This document shows positions 45,293 to 54,574 of a stretch of 64,000 nucleotides of DNA, one piece after another. A program made the position numbers and the translations under genes. The stretch's first letter is position 1. Each line of letters starts with the position of its first letter. The notes below the pieces were generated by a model. It was not told where the DNA came from, searched no databases, and saw nothing but the letters and a program-made list of their open reading frames with translations. Source of the DNA: Microbacterium hydrocarbonoxydans (lineage in GTDB: Bacteria; Actinomycetota; Actinomycetes; Actinomycetales; Microbacteriaceae); the NCBI RefSeq assembly GCF_900105205.1, contig NZ_FNSQ01000005.1, forward strand, positions 310,001-374,000, given 5' to 3'.

Positions 45293-46666
45293 GTGTCGAT
45301 CGCCGACATCTCAGAGGAGCGCCTCGGAGGCAAGCGTCCGCCGGAGCGGACGCCTCCGCACGACACCCTCGCCGAGCAGAGCGCGCTGGGCGGAATGCTG
45401 CTCTCCAAGGATGCCGTCGCAGATGTGATCGAGACGCTGAAGGGCGCCGACTTCTACATCCCCAAGCACGAGCTGATCTTCGAGGCGATCCTGTCGCTCT
45501 ACTCGCACGGTGAGCCGACCGATGTCGTCGCCGTCACCGACGAGCTCATCAAGACCGGAGAACTGAGTCGCGCCGGCGGTGCGGACTACCTGCACACCCT
45601 CACCTCCATCGTGCCGACCGCCGCGAACGCGGGCTACTACGCGGGCATCGTGTCGGAGCGGGCGATCCTGCGTCGTCTCGTCGACGCGGGCACCCGCATC
45701 GTGCAGCTCGGCTACGACGGACAGGGCGATGCGACAGACATCGTCAACAACGCCCAGGCCGAGATCTACTCCGTCACCGGCACCGAGACGGCCGAGGACT
45801 ATGTTCCTCTGACCACCGCCGTCGACGCCGCGATCGAGGAGATCGAGGCGGCGAACGGACGCGACGGCTCGATGACCGGCATCCCGACCGGCTTCAAGGA
45901 ACTCGACGAGCTCACCAACGGCCTCCACGGCGGGCAGATGATCGTCGTCGCCGCGCGACCCGCCATGGGTAAGTCCACGCTCGCGCTCGACTTCGCCCGC
46001 GCGGCATCCATCGGCCACGACTTCCCGTCGATCTTCTTCTCGCTCGAGATGGGCAAGAGCGAGATCGCGATGCGTCTGCTCAGCGCCGAGGGAGCGATCC
46101 CGCTGCAGAACATGCGCAAGGGAACCCTCGACCCGCGCGACTGGACGACCGTCGCGTCGACCCGCGGGCGCATCAACGACGCGCCGCTGTACATCGACGA
46201 CAGCCCGAACATGACCCTGGTCGAGATCCGCGCGAAGTGCCGTCGGCTCAAGCAGCGGGCGGGGCTGCGCATGGTCATCATCGACTACCTCCAGCTCATG
46301 ACCTCGGGCAAGCGCGTCGAATCGCGTCAGCAGGAGGTCTCGGAGTTCTCGCGAAGCCTCAAGCTGATCGCGAAGGAGCTGCAGGTCCCGGTCATCGCGC
46401 TGTCGCAACTGAACCGTGGTCCCGAGCAGCGTCAGGACAAGAAGCCGGCCATCAGCGACCTGCGTGAGTCGGGATCGATCGAGCAGGACGCCGACATGGT
46501 GATCCTGCTGCACCGCGACTCGGTCTACGACAAGGACGTCCGCCCCGGCGAGGCCGACCTGATCGTGGCCAAGCACCGTAACGGTCCGACCGCGACGATC
46601 ACCGTCGCCTTCCAGGGCCACTACTCGCGCTTCAAGGACATGGCACCGGGCGGCGACTTCAACTGA
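45293..46666 (+). CDS. dnaB: replicative DNA helicase
   Basis: 457 residues. The N-terminal domain starts HDTLAEQSALGGMLLSKDAVADV, the linker follows, and the RecA-like ATPase has Walker A ARPAMGKST (221-229), Walker B MVIIDYLQLM and the DnaB signature DLRESGSIEQDAD. It unwinds DNA ahead of the replication fork as a hexamer. No intein interrupts it, unlike some actinobacterial homologues. The GTG at 45293 has GAAGGGAGC upstream. Confidence 0.97.
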   Translation: MSIADISEERLGGKRPPERTPPHDTLAEQSALGGMLLSKDAVADVIETLKGADFYIPKHELIFEAILSLYSHGEPTDVVAVTDELIKTGELSRAGGADYLHTLTSIVPTAANAGYYAGIVSERAILRRLVDAGTRIVQLGYDGQGDATDIVNNAQAEIYSVTGTETAEDYVPLTTAVDAAIEEIEAANGRDGSMTGIPTGFKELDELTNGLHGGQMIVVAARPAMGKSTLALDFARAASIGHDFPSIFFSLEMGKSEIAMRLLSAEGAIPLQNMRKGTLDPRDWTTVASTRGRINDAPLYIDDSPNMTLVEIRAKCRRLKQRAGLRMVIIDYLQLMTSGKRVESRQQEVSEFSRSLKLIAKELQVPVIALSQLNRGPEQRQDKKPAISDLRESGSIEQDADMVILLHRDSVYDKDVRPGEADLIVAKHRNGPTATITVAFQGHYSRFKDMAPGGDFN

Positions 46667-46926
46667 GTCGTCCGGTCCGCGCCGACGTCGGCGAGAGCGA
46701 TCGAACTCGCGATGGATCACATGGAATCGGTGGTGCCTAGGTACGCCGGCGAACGGACGCCCTCACACGTGCATCACCCTCCCGTTCGACGTCTACCCCG
46801 TCGAGGTCCTCGGACCCTGCGACGGGGCAGCGTTTCGGCGCCGCCACCCCGACAAGATGCCATTATGCGTGAATGAGCGCGGAATCTTGGCCTCGTTCAC
46901 GGTAACCTGAGACATCAGGGGGACCT

Positions 46927-47820
46927 GTGATCAACAACGTGACGATCGAACGTATCGAAGTGCTCTGCGCGCGCTATCGGGAGCTGGTTGCGCGGCATCC
47001 CGGAGCGCTCGTGCAGATCGCACGGAGTGAGACAGCGGAGTCCGTTCATCAATCGAACGCGATCGAGAACTCCACCCTCACGCTCGAGGACACCGAGAAG
47101 ATCCTCGCCGGCGGGTTGCCCTCCGCGGCGCACGACCTTCGGGAGGTCTTCGAGGCGAGCAATCTCGCCCGCGTCACAGAGGACCTCCTGAACCCCACTG
47201 CCGAGGACGCAGGCGGCATGCTGACCGTCGATCGCATCCTGCACTGGCACGCTTCTCTCCTGAGCGGCATTCGCGATGACGTCGCGGGACGGTTCCGGCA
47301 GGGAGACGAGTGGGTGCGGGTCGGCAGCCATCTCGGTGCGAATCCCCTGTTCGTGAGAGAGCTCATGGACCGGGCCCTCGAGCGGTACGTGACCGGCCCG
47401 CCGGTGAATGCCATCGAGAGGATCGCCTGGTTCCACTGCGAGTTCGAGGTGATCCATCCGTTCGTCGACGGCAACGGGCGTATCGGTCGTGTCCTGATGA
47501 ACCACCAACTACTCGGACAGGGGCTGCCACCCGTCATCGTCCGTGCGCGGAACAGGCGGGCCGAGTACTACCCGGCGCTCGACGCGTACTCTCGGGCGAA
47601 TCGCCACGACGAGATGACGAGGTTGCTCGCGCTGCTGGTGCTGGAAGCGCTGCACAAGCGGATCTCCCTCCTCACCAGTCCAGAGGTCATCCGGCTCTCG
47701 GAGTGGGCCCGGAGTGTCGGGATGCGCGGCAATGTCGCGGCGAACCGCGCCAAACGACAGACGCTCCCCGCGTTCAGGGTGAGGGACAGCTGGATGCTCG
47801 CTGCGGACCATCGCGGCTGA
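46927..47820 (+). CDS. Fic family protein (AMP transferase)
   Basis: 297 residues from GTG 46927. The catalytic motif HPFVDGNGRIGR is intact at 177-188. The inhibitory helix motif SNAIEN at 43-48 precedes it in the same chain, so this is a class II (self-inhibited) Fic protein. It probably transfers AMP to Tyr/Thr/Ser of a target protein. A C-terminal winged-helix-like segment (EALHKRISLLTSPEVIRLSEWARSVG) follows. No antitoxin gene is adjacent, consistent with class II. The 260-base spacer before it holds nothing clear except a possible -10 (TAACCT near 46903). Confidence 0.88.
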   Translation: MINNVTIERIEVLCARYRELVARHPGALVQIARSETAESVHQSNAIENSTLTLEDTEKILAGGLPSAAHDLREVFEASNLARVTEDLLNPTAEDAGGMLTVDRILHWHASLLSGIRDDVAGRFRQGDEWVRVGSHLGANPLFVRELMDRALERYVTGPPVNAIERIAWFHCEFEVIHPFVDGNGRIGRVLMNHQLLGQGLPPVIVRARNRRAEYYPALDAYSRANRHDEMTRLLALLVLEALHKRISLLTSPEVIRLSEWARSVGMRGNVAANRAKRQTLPAFRVRDSWMLAADHRG

Positions 47821-47960
47821 CATCGACCGAGCCACGGCCGCGAACGCGGATCCTTTCGGCGGTCGCTCGGGCCCTCAGGTCAGGGAGGACGGGACGCCCC
47901 CACCACGGGGGAGGCGGCAGAAAGGGCGCCCCATCCGATGCCGTCATATGGGCGGCACCC

Positions 47961-47990
47961 CAGCTGTCGCGTTACAGCGCGACAGAGCTG
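47961..47990. terminator. hairpin between Fic and nuclease genes
   Basis: CAGCT-GTCGCG ... CGCGAC-AG-AGCTG, an 11-bp stem with a two-base bulge around a six-base loop. It lies between convergent genes, about 140 bases after the Fic stop and 80 bases after the minus-strand nuclease stop. Confidence 0.5.
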
Positions 47991-48069
47991 TGACGCAAGC
48001 GTGACACCGGCGGACGCACCGCGCAAGTCCTTTGTTCATCGGCATACCGCACGGGGGCCCGCACCCGGC

Positions 48070-48942
48070 TCACTGCAGCGTGATGTCTTCCATGCTCCGG
48101 AGCGCGATCCATTCGACCGGTCGCGTGGTGCGTCGGGCGAGCACGTCGGCGGCGGCCAGCATCCCGACGTCGATGCCGGTCACCCGAGCGATCTCGGCGA
48201 TCGGCACCTGGAAGGTGCGGAAGGCTCCGAGGGGCGGAGCGGCGAGCAGCCCCTCGCTCGTCTCGACCAACTCGGACTGATCCAGCACGAACCCGGCGGC
48301 GGCCAGACCCGCCTGGCCCTCCCATGCGGCGATCTTCCAGAAGCGGAGCGGGATGCGGATGCCGCGGTACGGCGGATCGTCATCGCCGAGCACCGGCGCG
48401 GTGAACACCGACACCCGCTGCCCGGTGGCCTCGGCGTACTCCAGCACGTGGTCCTCGAGACCGAGCCAGAGTTCCTTCGACTGATTGAAGCCGGCCGCCT
48501 GCGGGGCGGCGTTCGGGTAGAAGAACGTCGCCTCAGTCGCGGCCCTAGCCTCCTCGACGTCGCCCCAACCGGGGTCCCGACGCCGCACCAGGTGTCCGCG
48601 GTCGAGGTCGTTGCGGGTGTAGACCTCGGGACCGGCCTGCTCGTCGGCGCCGATCCTCGGATCCAGCTGCCACTCGCCGGTGCGCGGAAGCTCGCGCAAC
48701 GTTGCACCGTCGATGTTGACGCCGGTCACGGCCGCGAGGGCACGGATCGGATCGAGCAGCACCGAGAAGCGCGGATACGCCAGCTCGCGCACTGCACGGG
48801 GCGGACGGGGGAGCGGCAGTCGCGTCGGCAGGAAGTCAGGATCGTAGCCGCTCGGGGTGAGCTGCTCGTTCTCCCTCGTACCCTCCACGCGACCGCCGTG
48901 CCCCTCGGTCCGTCTCGGTCGAGGTCGCCAGGCGAAGCTCAC
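48070..48942 (-). CDS. DNA/RNA non-specific endonuclease
   Basis: 290 residues from GTG 48942, which overlaps the SDR stop by four bases (GTGA). The active-site DRGH motif is at 114-117 within RNDLDRGHLVRR, and an Asn-containing FYPNAAPQAAGFNQ region supplies the metal ligand, as in the NUC1/Serratia nuclease family. No signal peptide is seen, so it is probably cytoplasmic. An initiation at a codon further downstream is possible; the first 30 residues are Arg/Gly-rich and may be non-native. Coupling to an SDR gene is odd. Confidence 0.85.
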   Translation of the reverse strand: MSFAWRPRPRRTEGHGGRVEGTRENEQLTPSGYDPDFLPTRLPLPRPPRAVRELAYPRFSVLLDPIRALAAVTGVNIDGATLRELPRTGEWQLDPRIGADEQAGPEVYTRNDLDRGHLVRRRDPGWGDVEEARAATEATFFYPNAAPQAAGFNQSKELWLGLEDHVLEYAEATGQRVSVFTAPVLGDDDPPYRGIRIPLRFWKIAAWEGQAGLAAAGFVLDQSELVETSEGLLAAPPLGAFRTFQVPIAEIARVTGIDVGMLAAADVLARRTTRPVEWIALRSMEDITLQ

Positions 48943-49835
48943 GGCGTCGGCATGCCGCCGTTGACGTTGAGGGTCTCCCCGGCGACATAGCTCGACTCGG
49001 GCGAGGCCAGGAAGACGTACGCCGGCGCGAGCTCCGCAGGCTGACCCATGCGGCCGAGAGGGGTGTCCTCGCCGAACTGGTCGATCTTCTCCTGCGGCTG
49101 GCCGTCGCTCGGCTGCAGCGGCGTCCAGATCGGACCGGGCGCGACGGCATTCACGCGGATGCCCTTCGGGGCGAGCTGCTGAGCCAGTCCCTTGGTGAAC
49201 GCGTTGATGGTGGCCTTGGTCGAGGCGTAGTCGACGAGGATGTCCGACGGCGAATATGCCTGGATCGACGTCGTGTTGATGATCGTGGAACCGGCGGGCA
49301 GGTGCGGTAGCGCGGCCTTGGTGATCCAGAACATCGCGTAGACGTTGGTCTTGAACGTGTCGTCGAACTGCTCGTCGGTGATGTCGGTGAGCGACTCCTG
49401 GTAGATCTGCTTGCCGCCGTTGTTGACGAGGATGTCCAGGCCGCCGAGCGCGCCGACCGCCTCGGAGACGAGCGTGCGGCAGTACTCCGGGTCGCGCAGG
49501 TCGCCGGGGATCTGTGCGACCTTGGCGCCGGCATCGCGCAGGATGCCGGCGATGCGCGCGGCATCCTCTTCCTCTTCCGGGAGGTACGAGAGGGCGACGT
49601 CCGCACCCTCGCGAGCGAAGGCGATCGCCGTGGCCGCGCCGATACCGGAGTCGCCGCCCGTGATCAGGGCCTTGCGGCCGGTCAGCCGACCGGTGCCGCG
49701 GTAGCTCTCCTCGCCGAGGTCGGCCTTCGGGGTGAGGTCGGCGTCGAGCCCCGGCTCCGGCATGTGCTGCTTCTCGGGCTCGATGTCGGCATAGAGCTCG
49801 GCCGGGTTGGTGAACGTGTACTGGTCGCGAGACAT
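48939..49835 (-). CDS. SDR family oxidoreductase (YdaD/YhdF-like)
   Basis: 298 residues. An extended N-terminus (YTFTNPAELYADIEPEKQHMPEPGLDADLTPKADLG) precedes the NAD(P) motif TGGDSGIG (59-66), NNGG, and the catalytic Tyr203/Lys207 in YASTK. This form with the long N-arm is typical of the glucose/ribitol-dehydrogenase-like general stress proteins of Gram-positives. Start ATG 49835 has GAGAGGACA upstream. It is coupled to the nuclease gene. Confidence 0.9.
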   Translation of the reverse strand: MSRDQYTFTNPAELYADIEPEKQHMPEPGLDADLTPKADLGEESYRGTGRLTGRKALITGGDSGIGAATAIAFAREGADVALSYLPEEEEDAARIAGILRDAGAKVAQIPGDLRDPEYCRTLVSEAVGALGGLDILVNNGGKQIYQESLTDITDEQFDDTFKTNVYAMFWITKAALPHLPAGSTIINTTSIQAYSPSDILVDYASTKATINAFTKGLAQQLAPKGIRVNAVAPGPIWTPLQPSDGQPQEKIDQFGEDTPLGRMGQPAELAPAYVFLASPESSYVAGETLNVNGGMPTP

Positions 49836-49992
49836 GGGGGATGTCCTCTCCTCGAACTCGAATGGGGTGACGGGTCTCATGCTCCGTGCGAACCCCGGAA
49901 AGGGACAAACGCCTTGCGCGGTCGGGGATGCGCCGCTATACGCGTGGGCATCGGGGGTGTCGACCGGCGGATGCGCGGACTAGCGTCGCCGC

Positions 49993-50550
49993 ATGGGCCG
50001 ACTCATCTACAGCATGATCACGTCACTCGACGGATACGTCAGCGGACCGGACGGAGGATTCGACTGGGCGCTCGATGAGGAGCTGCACGACTTCATCAAC
50101 CGGCAGTTCGCCGACGTCCGCACCTATCTGTACGGCCGTCGCATGTACGAGACGATGGTCTATTGGGAGACGGCTCACCTCGAACCCGACCAGCCGCAGG
50201 TCGGGATCGACTACGCCCGCGTGTGGCAGGCGGCCGACAAGGTGGTCTTCTCGCGGACGCTGCCCGAGGTGATGAGCGCCCGCACGCGACTCGAGCGGAC
50301 CTTCGACCCGGAGACCGTCCGGAGGTGGAAGGCCGAGTCCGAGGGGGATCTGACCGTCGACGGTCCGACGTTGGCCGCCGAGGCGATCCGCGCGGGCCTC
50401 GTGGACGAGTTCGGGCTGTTCATCGGGCCGGGGATCGTCGGGGGCGGAAAGCCGTTCTTCCCCGACGGGGTGCAGGTCGACCTGGAGCTGGTGGAGGACC
50501 GGCGGTTCACCGGTGGCGTGATGTTCCTGCGCTACGCGACCCGGTCGTGA
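49993..50550 (+). CDS. dihydrofolate reductase family protein (RibD C-terminal-like)
   Basis: 185 residues. It starts MGRLIYSMITSLDGYVSGPDGGFDW, typical of the YyaP/RibD_C family, and has YGRRMYETM and the GPGIVGGGKPFF loop near the end. Such proteins bind NADPH and reduce a pteridine- or pyrimidine-like substrate, but most are uncharacterised. Single gene with an independent start, 156 bases from the divergent SDR gene. Confidence 0.87.
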   Translation: MGRLIYSMITSLDGYVSGPDGGFDWALDEELHDFINRQFADVRTYLYGRRMYETMVYWETAHLEPDQPQVGIDYARVWQAADKVVFSRTLPEVMSARTRLERTFDPETVRRWKAESEGDLTVDGPTLAAEAIRAGLVDEFGLFIGPGIVGGGKPFFPDGVQVDLELVEDRRFTGGVMFLRYATRS

Positions 50551-50577
50551 CGCGCGGCCTGGCGCTGTCCCGCGCCG

Positions 50578-50805
50578 TCAGGGACGGACGCGGACGGTGC
50601 GGCCTTCGAAGGTGACGAGATCGCCGTCGTGCAGCTGGCGCCCACGACGGCGATCGATCTCGCCGTTGACCTTCACGAACCCGTCGATCACGACCTCCTT
50701 GGCGTCGCCGCCCGAGTCGAGCAGTCCCGAGAACTTCAGGAACTGCCCGAGGCGGATCATCTCGCCGCCGATGGAGACATCGTCGATCGGACCGGAATTC
50801 GTCAT
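50578..50805 (-). CDS. S4 domain RNA-binding protein (YbcJ-like)
   Basis: 75 residues consisting of one S4 domain: IRLGQFLKFSGLLDSGGDAKEVVIDGFVKVNGEIDRRRGRQLHDGDLV, with the LxQFLK start and the GFVKVNGE/RR turn. The family binds RNA, possibly rRNA, and the exact role is not known. It stands alone, convergent with the reductase gene. Confidence 0.9.
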   Translation of the reverse strand: MTNSGPIDDVSIGGEMIRLGQFLKFSGLLDSGGDAKEVVIDGFVKVNGEIDRRRGRQLHDGDLVTFEGRTVRVRP

Positions 50806-50835
50806 ACCTGAATGCTAATCGCAGACGTCTGCGTG

Positions 50836-51651
50836 TCAGTCGTCGATGTCGGTGCCGACGACGGCGTAGTCGGCGCTGAAGTCGATGTCGATCGAGCGGC
50901 GGTCGCTCGTCAGCACGGAGGCGTCGTACGGGCTCACGTCGTCGTTGTCGGCATCGAGGTCGGTGATCATGCCGTCGGCCTCGGCCAGCGCCGCGTCCAC
51001 GAGTGCGCGGATGGCGGCCTCGTCGAGCGTGTGAGTCGGGGCGGAGTCATCGTCATCCTGCTCGGAGGAGATCACCGTGGCGGCGAGGTCGTCATCCACC
51101 CGCACCTCGGTCTCGCTACCGTTCGACGTGGTCAGCTGGACCTCCCAGGTGCCGTCACGCTTCGCGTCGATCGAGGTCACGTCGCCCTCAGCGGCACCAC
51201 GTGCGGCATCCGCGATCGCGACGAGCTCGTCGGCGGAGTCCGAGCCGATGCCGGTGACGGCGCCGCCACCCTCGGGCGCGCCCTGCTGGTCGTCGTCGCG
51301 GTCCTTGTCGTCGTCGCCCGGCTGTCCACCGTTGTCGCCGCCACGGGGTCCGTCGGAGGCCGAGGGGCGATCGTCGTCATCGCCGATGTCGTCGCCGATC
51401 GCCGCGCCCAGGGCGACGCCGCCGCCGGCGAGCACCACGGCCGCGGCGATGCCGCCGCCGATGAGCAGGGCGCGCTTGCGTCCACGCTTCGCGGGAGCCG
51501 CCGGAGCCGGTGCTGCAGCGGGTGCCTGCTCGGCGGCCATGGGCTCGACCGGCACAGTGGGGGCGTCGGCGGGAGAACCGGGAACCGGCGGAGCGGGAGG
51601 CGTCGGGAAGTTCTCGGGCGTCTGGTCGGGGGTCTGGTTCTTGTCGTTCAT
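50836..51651 (-). CDS. PepSY-domain membrane-anchored protein
   Basis: 271 residues. A cytoplasmic Pro/Ala-rich N-terminal region (about 60 residues) and a basic RGRKRALL lead into one transmembrane helix, then an Asp/Gly-rich linker and two PepSY-like domains (ADAARGAAEGDVTSIDAKRDGTWEVQL and DAALAEADGMITDLDADND). It is encoded just downstream of a kinase and response regulator on the same strand (65-base gap), so it may be a sensor modifier or a target of that system. Confidence 0.8.
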   Translation of the reverse strand: MNDKNQTPDQTPENFPTPPAPPVPGSPADAPTVPVEPMAAEQAPAAAPAPAAPAKRGRKRALLIGGGIAAAVVLAGGGVALGAAIGDDIGDDDDRPSASDGPRGGDNGGQPGDDDKDRDDDQQGAPEGGGAVTGIGSDSADELVAIADAARGAAEGDVTSIDAKRDGTWEVQLTTSNGSETEVRVDDDLAATVISSEQDDDDSAPTHTLDEAAIRALVDAALAEADGMITDLDADNDDVSPYDASVLTSDRRSIDIDFSADYAVVGTDIDD

Positions 51652-51715
51652 GTCTCGATGCTCTCGCGAGGGTGCTGAAGCCACCCTGAAGCCTCCTGAA
51701 GCGCGCTTCAGGAAG

Positions 51716-53035
51716 TCAGGATGCGAGGGGCAGGGTCACCACGAACCGGGCGCCGCCCCAGCGGGAGACGTCGACCGACGCCGTGCCTCCGCTCGCGGCG
51801 GCGATGCCCTGCACGATCGCGAGACCCAGGCCGCTGCCCCCGGCATCCCTGCTGCGCGCCTCGTCGAGTCGCACGAAGCGCTCGAAGATCCGGTCCCGCT
51901 CGTCGTCCGGTACGCCGGAGCCGTCGTCCTCGACGGTCACGAACACCCACGAGCCCTCGGGGATGACGCTGATCGCCACGCGTCCGGCGGCGTGCCGGAC
52001 GGCATTGTCGGCGAGGTTGCGCGCCAACTGCCCCAGGAGTCGCGGATCGCCCTCGACCCTGGCTGCGCGGATGCCGGAACCGTCGACATCGACACCCCGC
52101 GCACGCAGTCGGCGCACCTCGCCCAGCGCGAGGTCGTCGAGATCGACCGGCTCCTGGTGGGCGCCGCCGCCCTCGTCCAGACGGGCGAGCAGCAGCAGGG
52201 ACTCGACGATGCCCTGCAGCCGCAGCCCCTCCTCGGACACGACCTCGGCCAGCTCGCCGATGCTCGTCGTCGCCGGATGCGCCTGCGCGAGCTCCGCGTG
52301 CTGGCGGATCGTCGCCAGCGGCGATCGCAACTCGTGTGATGCGTCGGACACGAATCGGCGCTGCGCCGTGGCCGACGAGTCCAATCGATCGAGCATCCGA
52401 TTCATCGTGCTCGCCAGCGCCGCGATCTCGTCCGCCGAGGCGGGCACCTCCACGCGTCGGTGCAGGCGCTCGGCCGAGATGCCATCGACCTCCTGGCGGA
52501 TGCGCGTGACCGGTCGCAACGCGCGGCCGACGACGAGCCAGGTCGTGATGGCGACGAGCAGCAGCAGCAGAGGTACCGCGACGGCGAGCAGCACTGCGAC
52601 GGTCGACAGCGTCTCGGCATCGTCGTCGACGGGAACGGCGAGGACGAGCGTCTCGTCGTTGTCCAGGTCGTCGGAGACGACCAGGTGCGCATGGCCGTCG
52701 ATCGACAGCGTGCGCGGGTGGTCCGCCACGGGCAGCGACGCCGATCCGAGGTCGTCACGGGCATCCTCGCTGGCCGCTCGGACGGTCCCATCTCGGCCGA
52801 TGATCTGCACGATCTCGTCTTCGAGGGAGTCGACGCCACGTCCGCCGGGGCCGTCGAGACGCCCGGCGAGCTCGTCGAGGCGCTGTTCCGCGGCGCGCTC
52901 GGTGCTGTCATGGATGCTGGAGCTCAGGATGCCGTAGAACGAGACCGCGCCGATGAGCAGCGCGATCGCGACCACGAGGGTCGCGCCGAGCGTGGTCCTC
53001 GCACGCACCGACCTCCACGGGCGACTAGCCACCAT
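51716..53035 (-). CDS. sensor histidine kinase
   Basis: 439 residues. Two transmembrane helices (about 15-38 and 146-170) enclose an extracytoplasmic sensor of about 105 residues. Then come a HAMP domain (ALRPVTRIRQEVDGIS), HisKA with His234 in SDASHELRSPL, and HATPase with NLADNAVRHA, DDGSGVP and GSGLGLAIV. It phosphorylates the response regulator encoded upstream, whose stop it overlaps by 11 bases. Confidence 0.93.
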   Translation of the reverse strand: MVASRPWRSVRARTTLGATLVVAIALLIGAVSFYGILSSSIHDSTERAAEQRLDELAGRLDGPGGRGVDSLEDEIVQIIGRDGTVRAASEDARDDLGSASLPVADHPRTLSIDGHAHLVVSDDLDNDETLVLAVPVDDDAETLSTVAVLLAVAVPLLLLLVAITTWLVVGRALRPVTRIRQEVDGISAERLHRRVEVPASADEIAALASTMNRMLDRLDSSATAQRRFVSDASHELRSPLATIRQHAELAQAHPATTSIGELAEVVSEEGLRLQGIVESLLLLARLDEGGGAHQEPVDLDDLALGEVRRLRARGVDVDGSGIRAARVEGDPRLLGQLARNLADNAVRHAAGRVAISVIPEGSWVFVTVEDDGSGVPDDERDRIFERFVRLDEARSRDAGGSGLGLAIVQGIAAASGGTASVDVSRWGGARFVVTLPLAS

Positions 53036-53702
53036 CGGCCGCCAATCGGTAGCCGGCACCGCGGATCGTCTCGATCGCCTCACGTCCGAACGGCTTGTCG
53101 AGCTTGCGTCGGAGGTGCCCCACGTAGACCTCGACGATGTTCGGATCGCCGTCGAAGTCGTCATCCCACACGCCGTCGATCAGCGCGCGCTTGGAGAGCA
53201 CCTGTCCGCGATGCCGCATCAGATGCTCGAGCACGGCGAACTCGCGGGCCGTCAGCGTCACGGCCGTTTCACCGCGCCAGACCTTGTGCGACGCCGGGTC
53301 GAGCCGCAGGTCGCCCGCCTCGAGGATCGAGGGCCGCGCGACAGCGCCCCGCCGCACGAGGGCGCGGATGCGGGCGACGAGGATCGCGAACGAGAACGGC
53401 TTCGTCACGTAGTCGTCGGCCCCGGTCTCGAGTGCCTCGACCTGATCCCATTCGCCGTCCTTGGCGGTCAGCATGAGCACCGGCGTCCAGTTCTCCTCGG
53501 CGCGCAGCGCCTCGCACACCTTCCATCCGCTCATCCCTGGCATCATCAGGTCGAGGACGATCGCGTCGTACCGCGTCTCTCGCGCGCGCCAGAGCCCGTC
53601 GACGCCATTGTGAGCGACGTCGACGGCGAAGCCCTCGGCCTCGAGTCCTCGGCGTACGGCGTCGGCCAGGCGCACCTCGTCGTCAACCACCAGGATCCGC
53701 AT
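53025..53702 (-). CDS. OmpR-family response regulator
   Basis: 225 residues. The receiver domain has the acidic pocket DDE (7-9), phosphorylated Asp51 in LDLMMPGMSG and Lys in TKPF. A winged-helix DNA-binding domain follows (LTAREFAVLEHLMRHRGQVLSKRALIDGVWDDD). The best start is ATG 53702 (MRILVVDDEV), 66 bases inside the longest open frame. It is first in the RR-HK-PepSY run. Confidence 0.94.
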   Translation of the reverse strand: MRILVVDDEVRLADAVRRGLEAEGFAVDVAHNGVDGLWRARETRYDAIVLDLMMPGMSGWKVCEALRAEENWTPVLMLTAKDGEWDQVEALETGADDYVTKPFSFAILVARIRALVRRGAVARPSILEAGDLRLDPASHKVWRGETAVTLTAREFAVLEHLMRHRGQVLSKRALIDGVWDDDFDGDPNIVEVYVGHLRRKLDKPFGREAIETIRGAGYRLAADGG

Positions 53703-54023
53703 TCCTCCAGTGTGGCGGGCGCACGCTGAATCCGCGCTGAAGCGGGGTGTGCGCGCTCGGTGTCGCATCGTCCTCGCCCTGCATCCTCACCCCTGCCCCC
53801 TGCCCCGCGCGCGATCCTCGTTCCCTGCCCGCAGCCTGCGAAGGAGATCTCTCGCTACGAAGGAGCGGTTGGGGTGAGGCGTCTTTGCGAGCGAGAGATC
53901 TCCTTCGCACGAGGTGAGCTGTGGGACGTGACCTGCGCCGAGTGAGCTGCAGGACGGGACCTGCGCCGCGTGAGCTCCGCCGCGACTGTTGGCACGACCC
54001 CCTGCTTGTGGTTGCATGAGCAC
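53703..54023. other. non-coding spacer with perfect 20-bp hairpin and tandem repeats
   Basis: A 321-base gap between the response regulator and a divergent lipoprotein gene. TGCGAAGGAGATCTCTCGCT (53837-53856) is matched perfectly by its complement at 53890-53909, with a 33-nt loop. Immediately after it a 28-bp unit (GTGAGCTGTGGGACGTGACC...) is repeated at 53914, 53942 and, shortened, 53970. No coding potential is evident. The promoter for the lipoprotein gene must lie in or near this region. Confidence 0.65.
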
Positions 54024-54560
54024 ATGACCGGAATCCGGGGGGACGGGTCGAGAGGTGCGCGTCTGCTTCTCGTCCTCGCCATGACCACAGTGCTCGCGGG
54101 CTGCAGCCTGGCGAGCCCCGCACCGCTCGGAGCGCCGCCCGCCGCGACCCCGACGCCGACTCCCACAGCGGCGTGTCCCCAGATCGAGGGGGTCGATCTG
54201 CCACCCGACTGCGCGCCGTACGACCCTGACAAGGCGATGGCCGAGAACGACCGATACCGCGACCGGATGGACCTGCCGGACGAGATCCGGGATGCCGCCG
54301 AGGACGCCGCCGTGTCGGTGCGGACCGCCCTCGAGACGATGCGCACGGCGGGCGACGTCTCGGTGGACGCGGTCGAGGACGCGATCAGCGGCACGGGGCT
54401 CGCCGGCATCCAGACCCAGGGCGATGCGCGATCCGTCGCGTTCGGCGTCGCCGCACCGGAGGGCGGGTGCATCTTCGGCGAGGTGTCGGCCGAGCAGCTC
54501 ACCGTCGAGGTCGGCGGCTACATCATGGACGGCGGATGCCTGCCCGCAGAGGGGCACTGA
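54024..54560 (+). CDS. lipoprotein of unknown function
   Basis: 178 residues with a lipoprotein signal (LAMTTVLAGC, Cys27) and a Pro/Thr linker (PPAATPTPTPTAACPQ). The mature part has further cysteines (PTAACPQIE and PPDCAPYD, then GGCIFGE and DGGCLP), suggesting disulfide bonds outside the cell. No family is recognised. ATG 54024 was used because ATG 54016 meets a stop after three codons. Confidence 0.75.
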   Translation: MTGIRGDGSRGARLLLVLAMTTVLAGCSLASPAPLGAPPAATPTPTPTAACPQIEGVDLPPDCAPYDPDKAMAENDRYRDRMDLPDEIRDAAEDAAVSVRTALETMRTAGDVSVDAVEDAISGTGLAGIQTQGDARSVAFGVAAPEGGCIFGEVSAEQLTVEVGGYIMDGGCLPAEGH

Positions 54561-54574
54561 CCCGCACGAACCGG

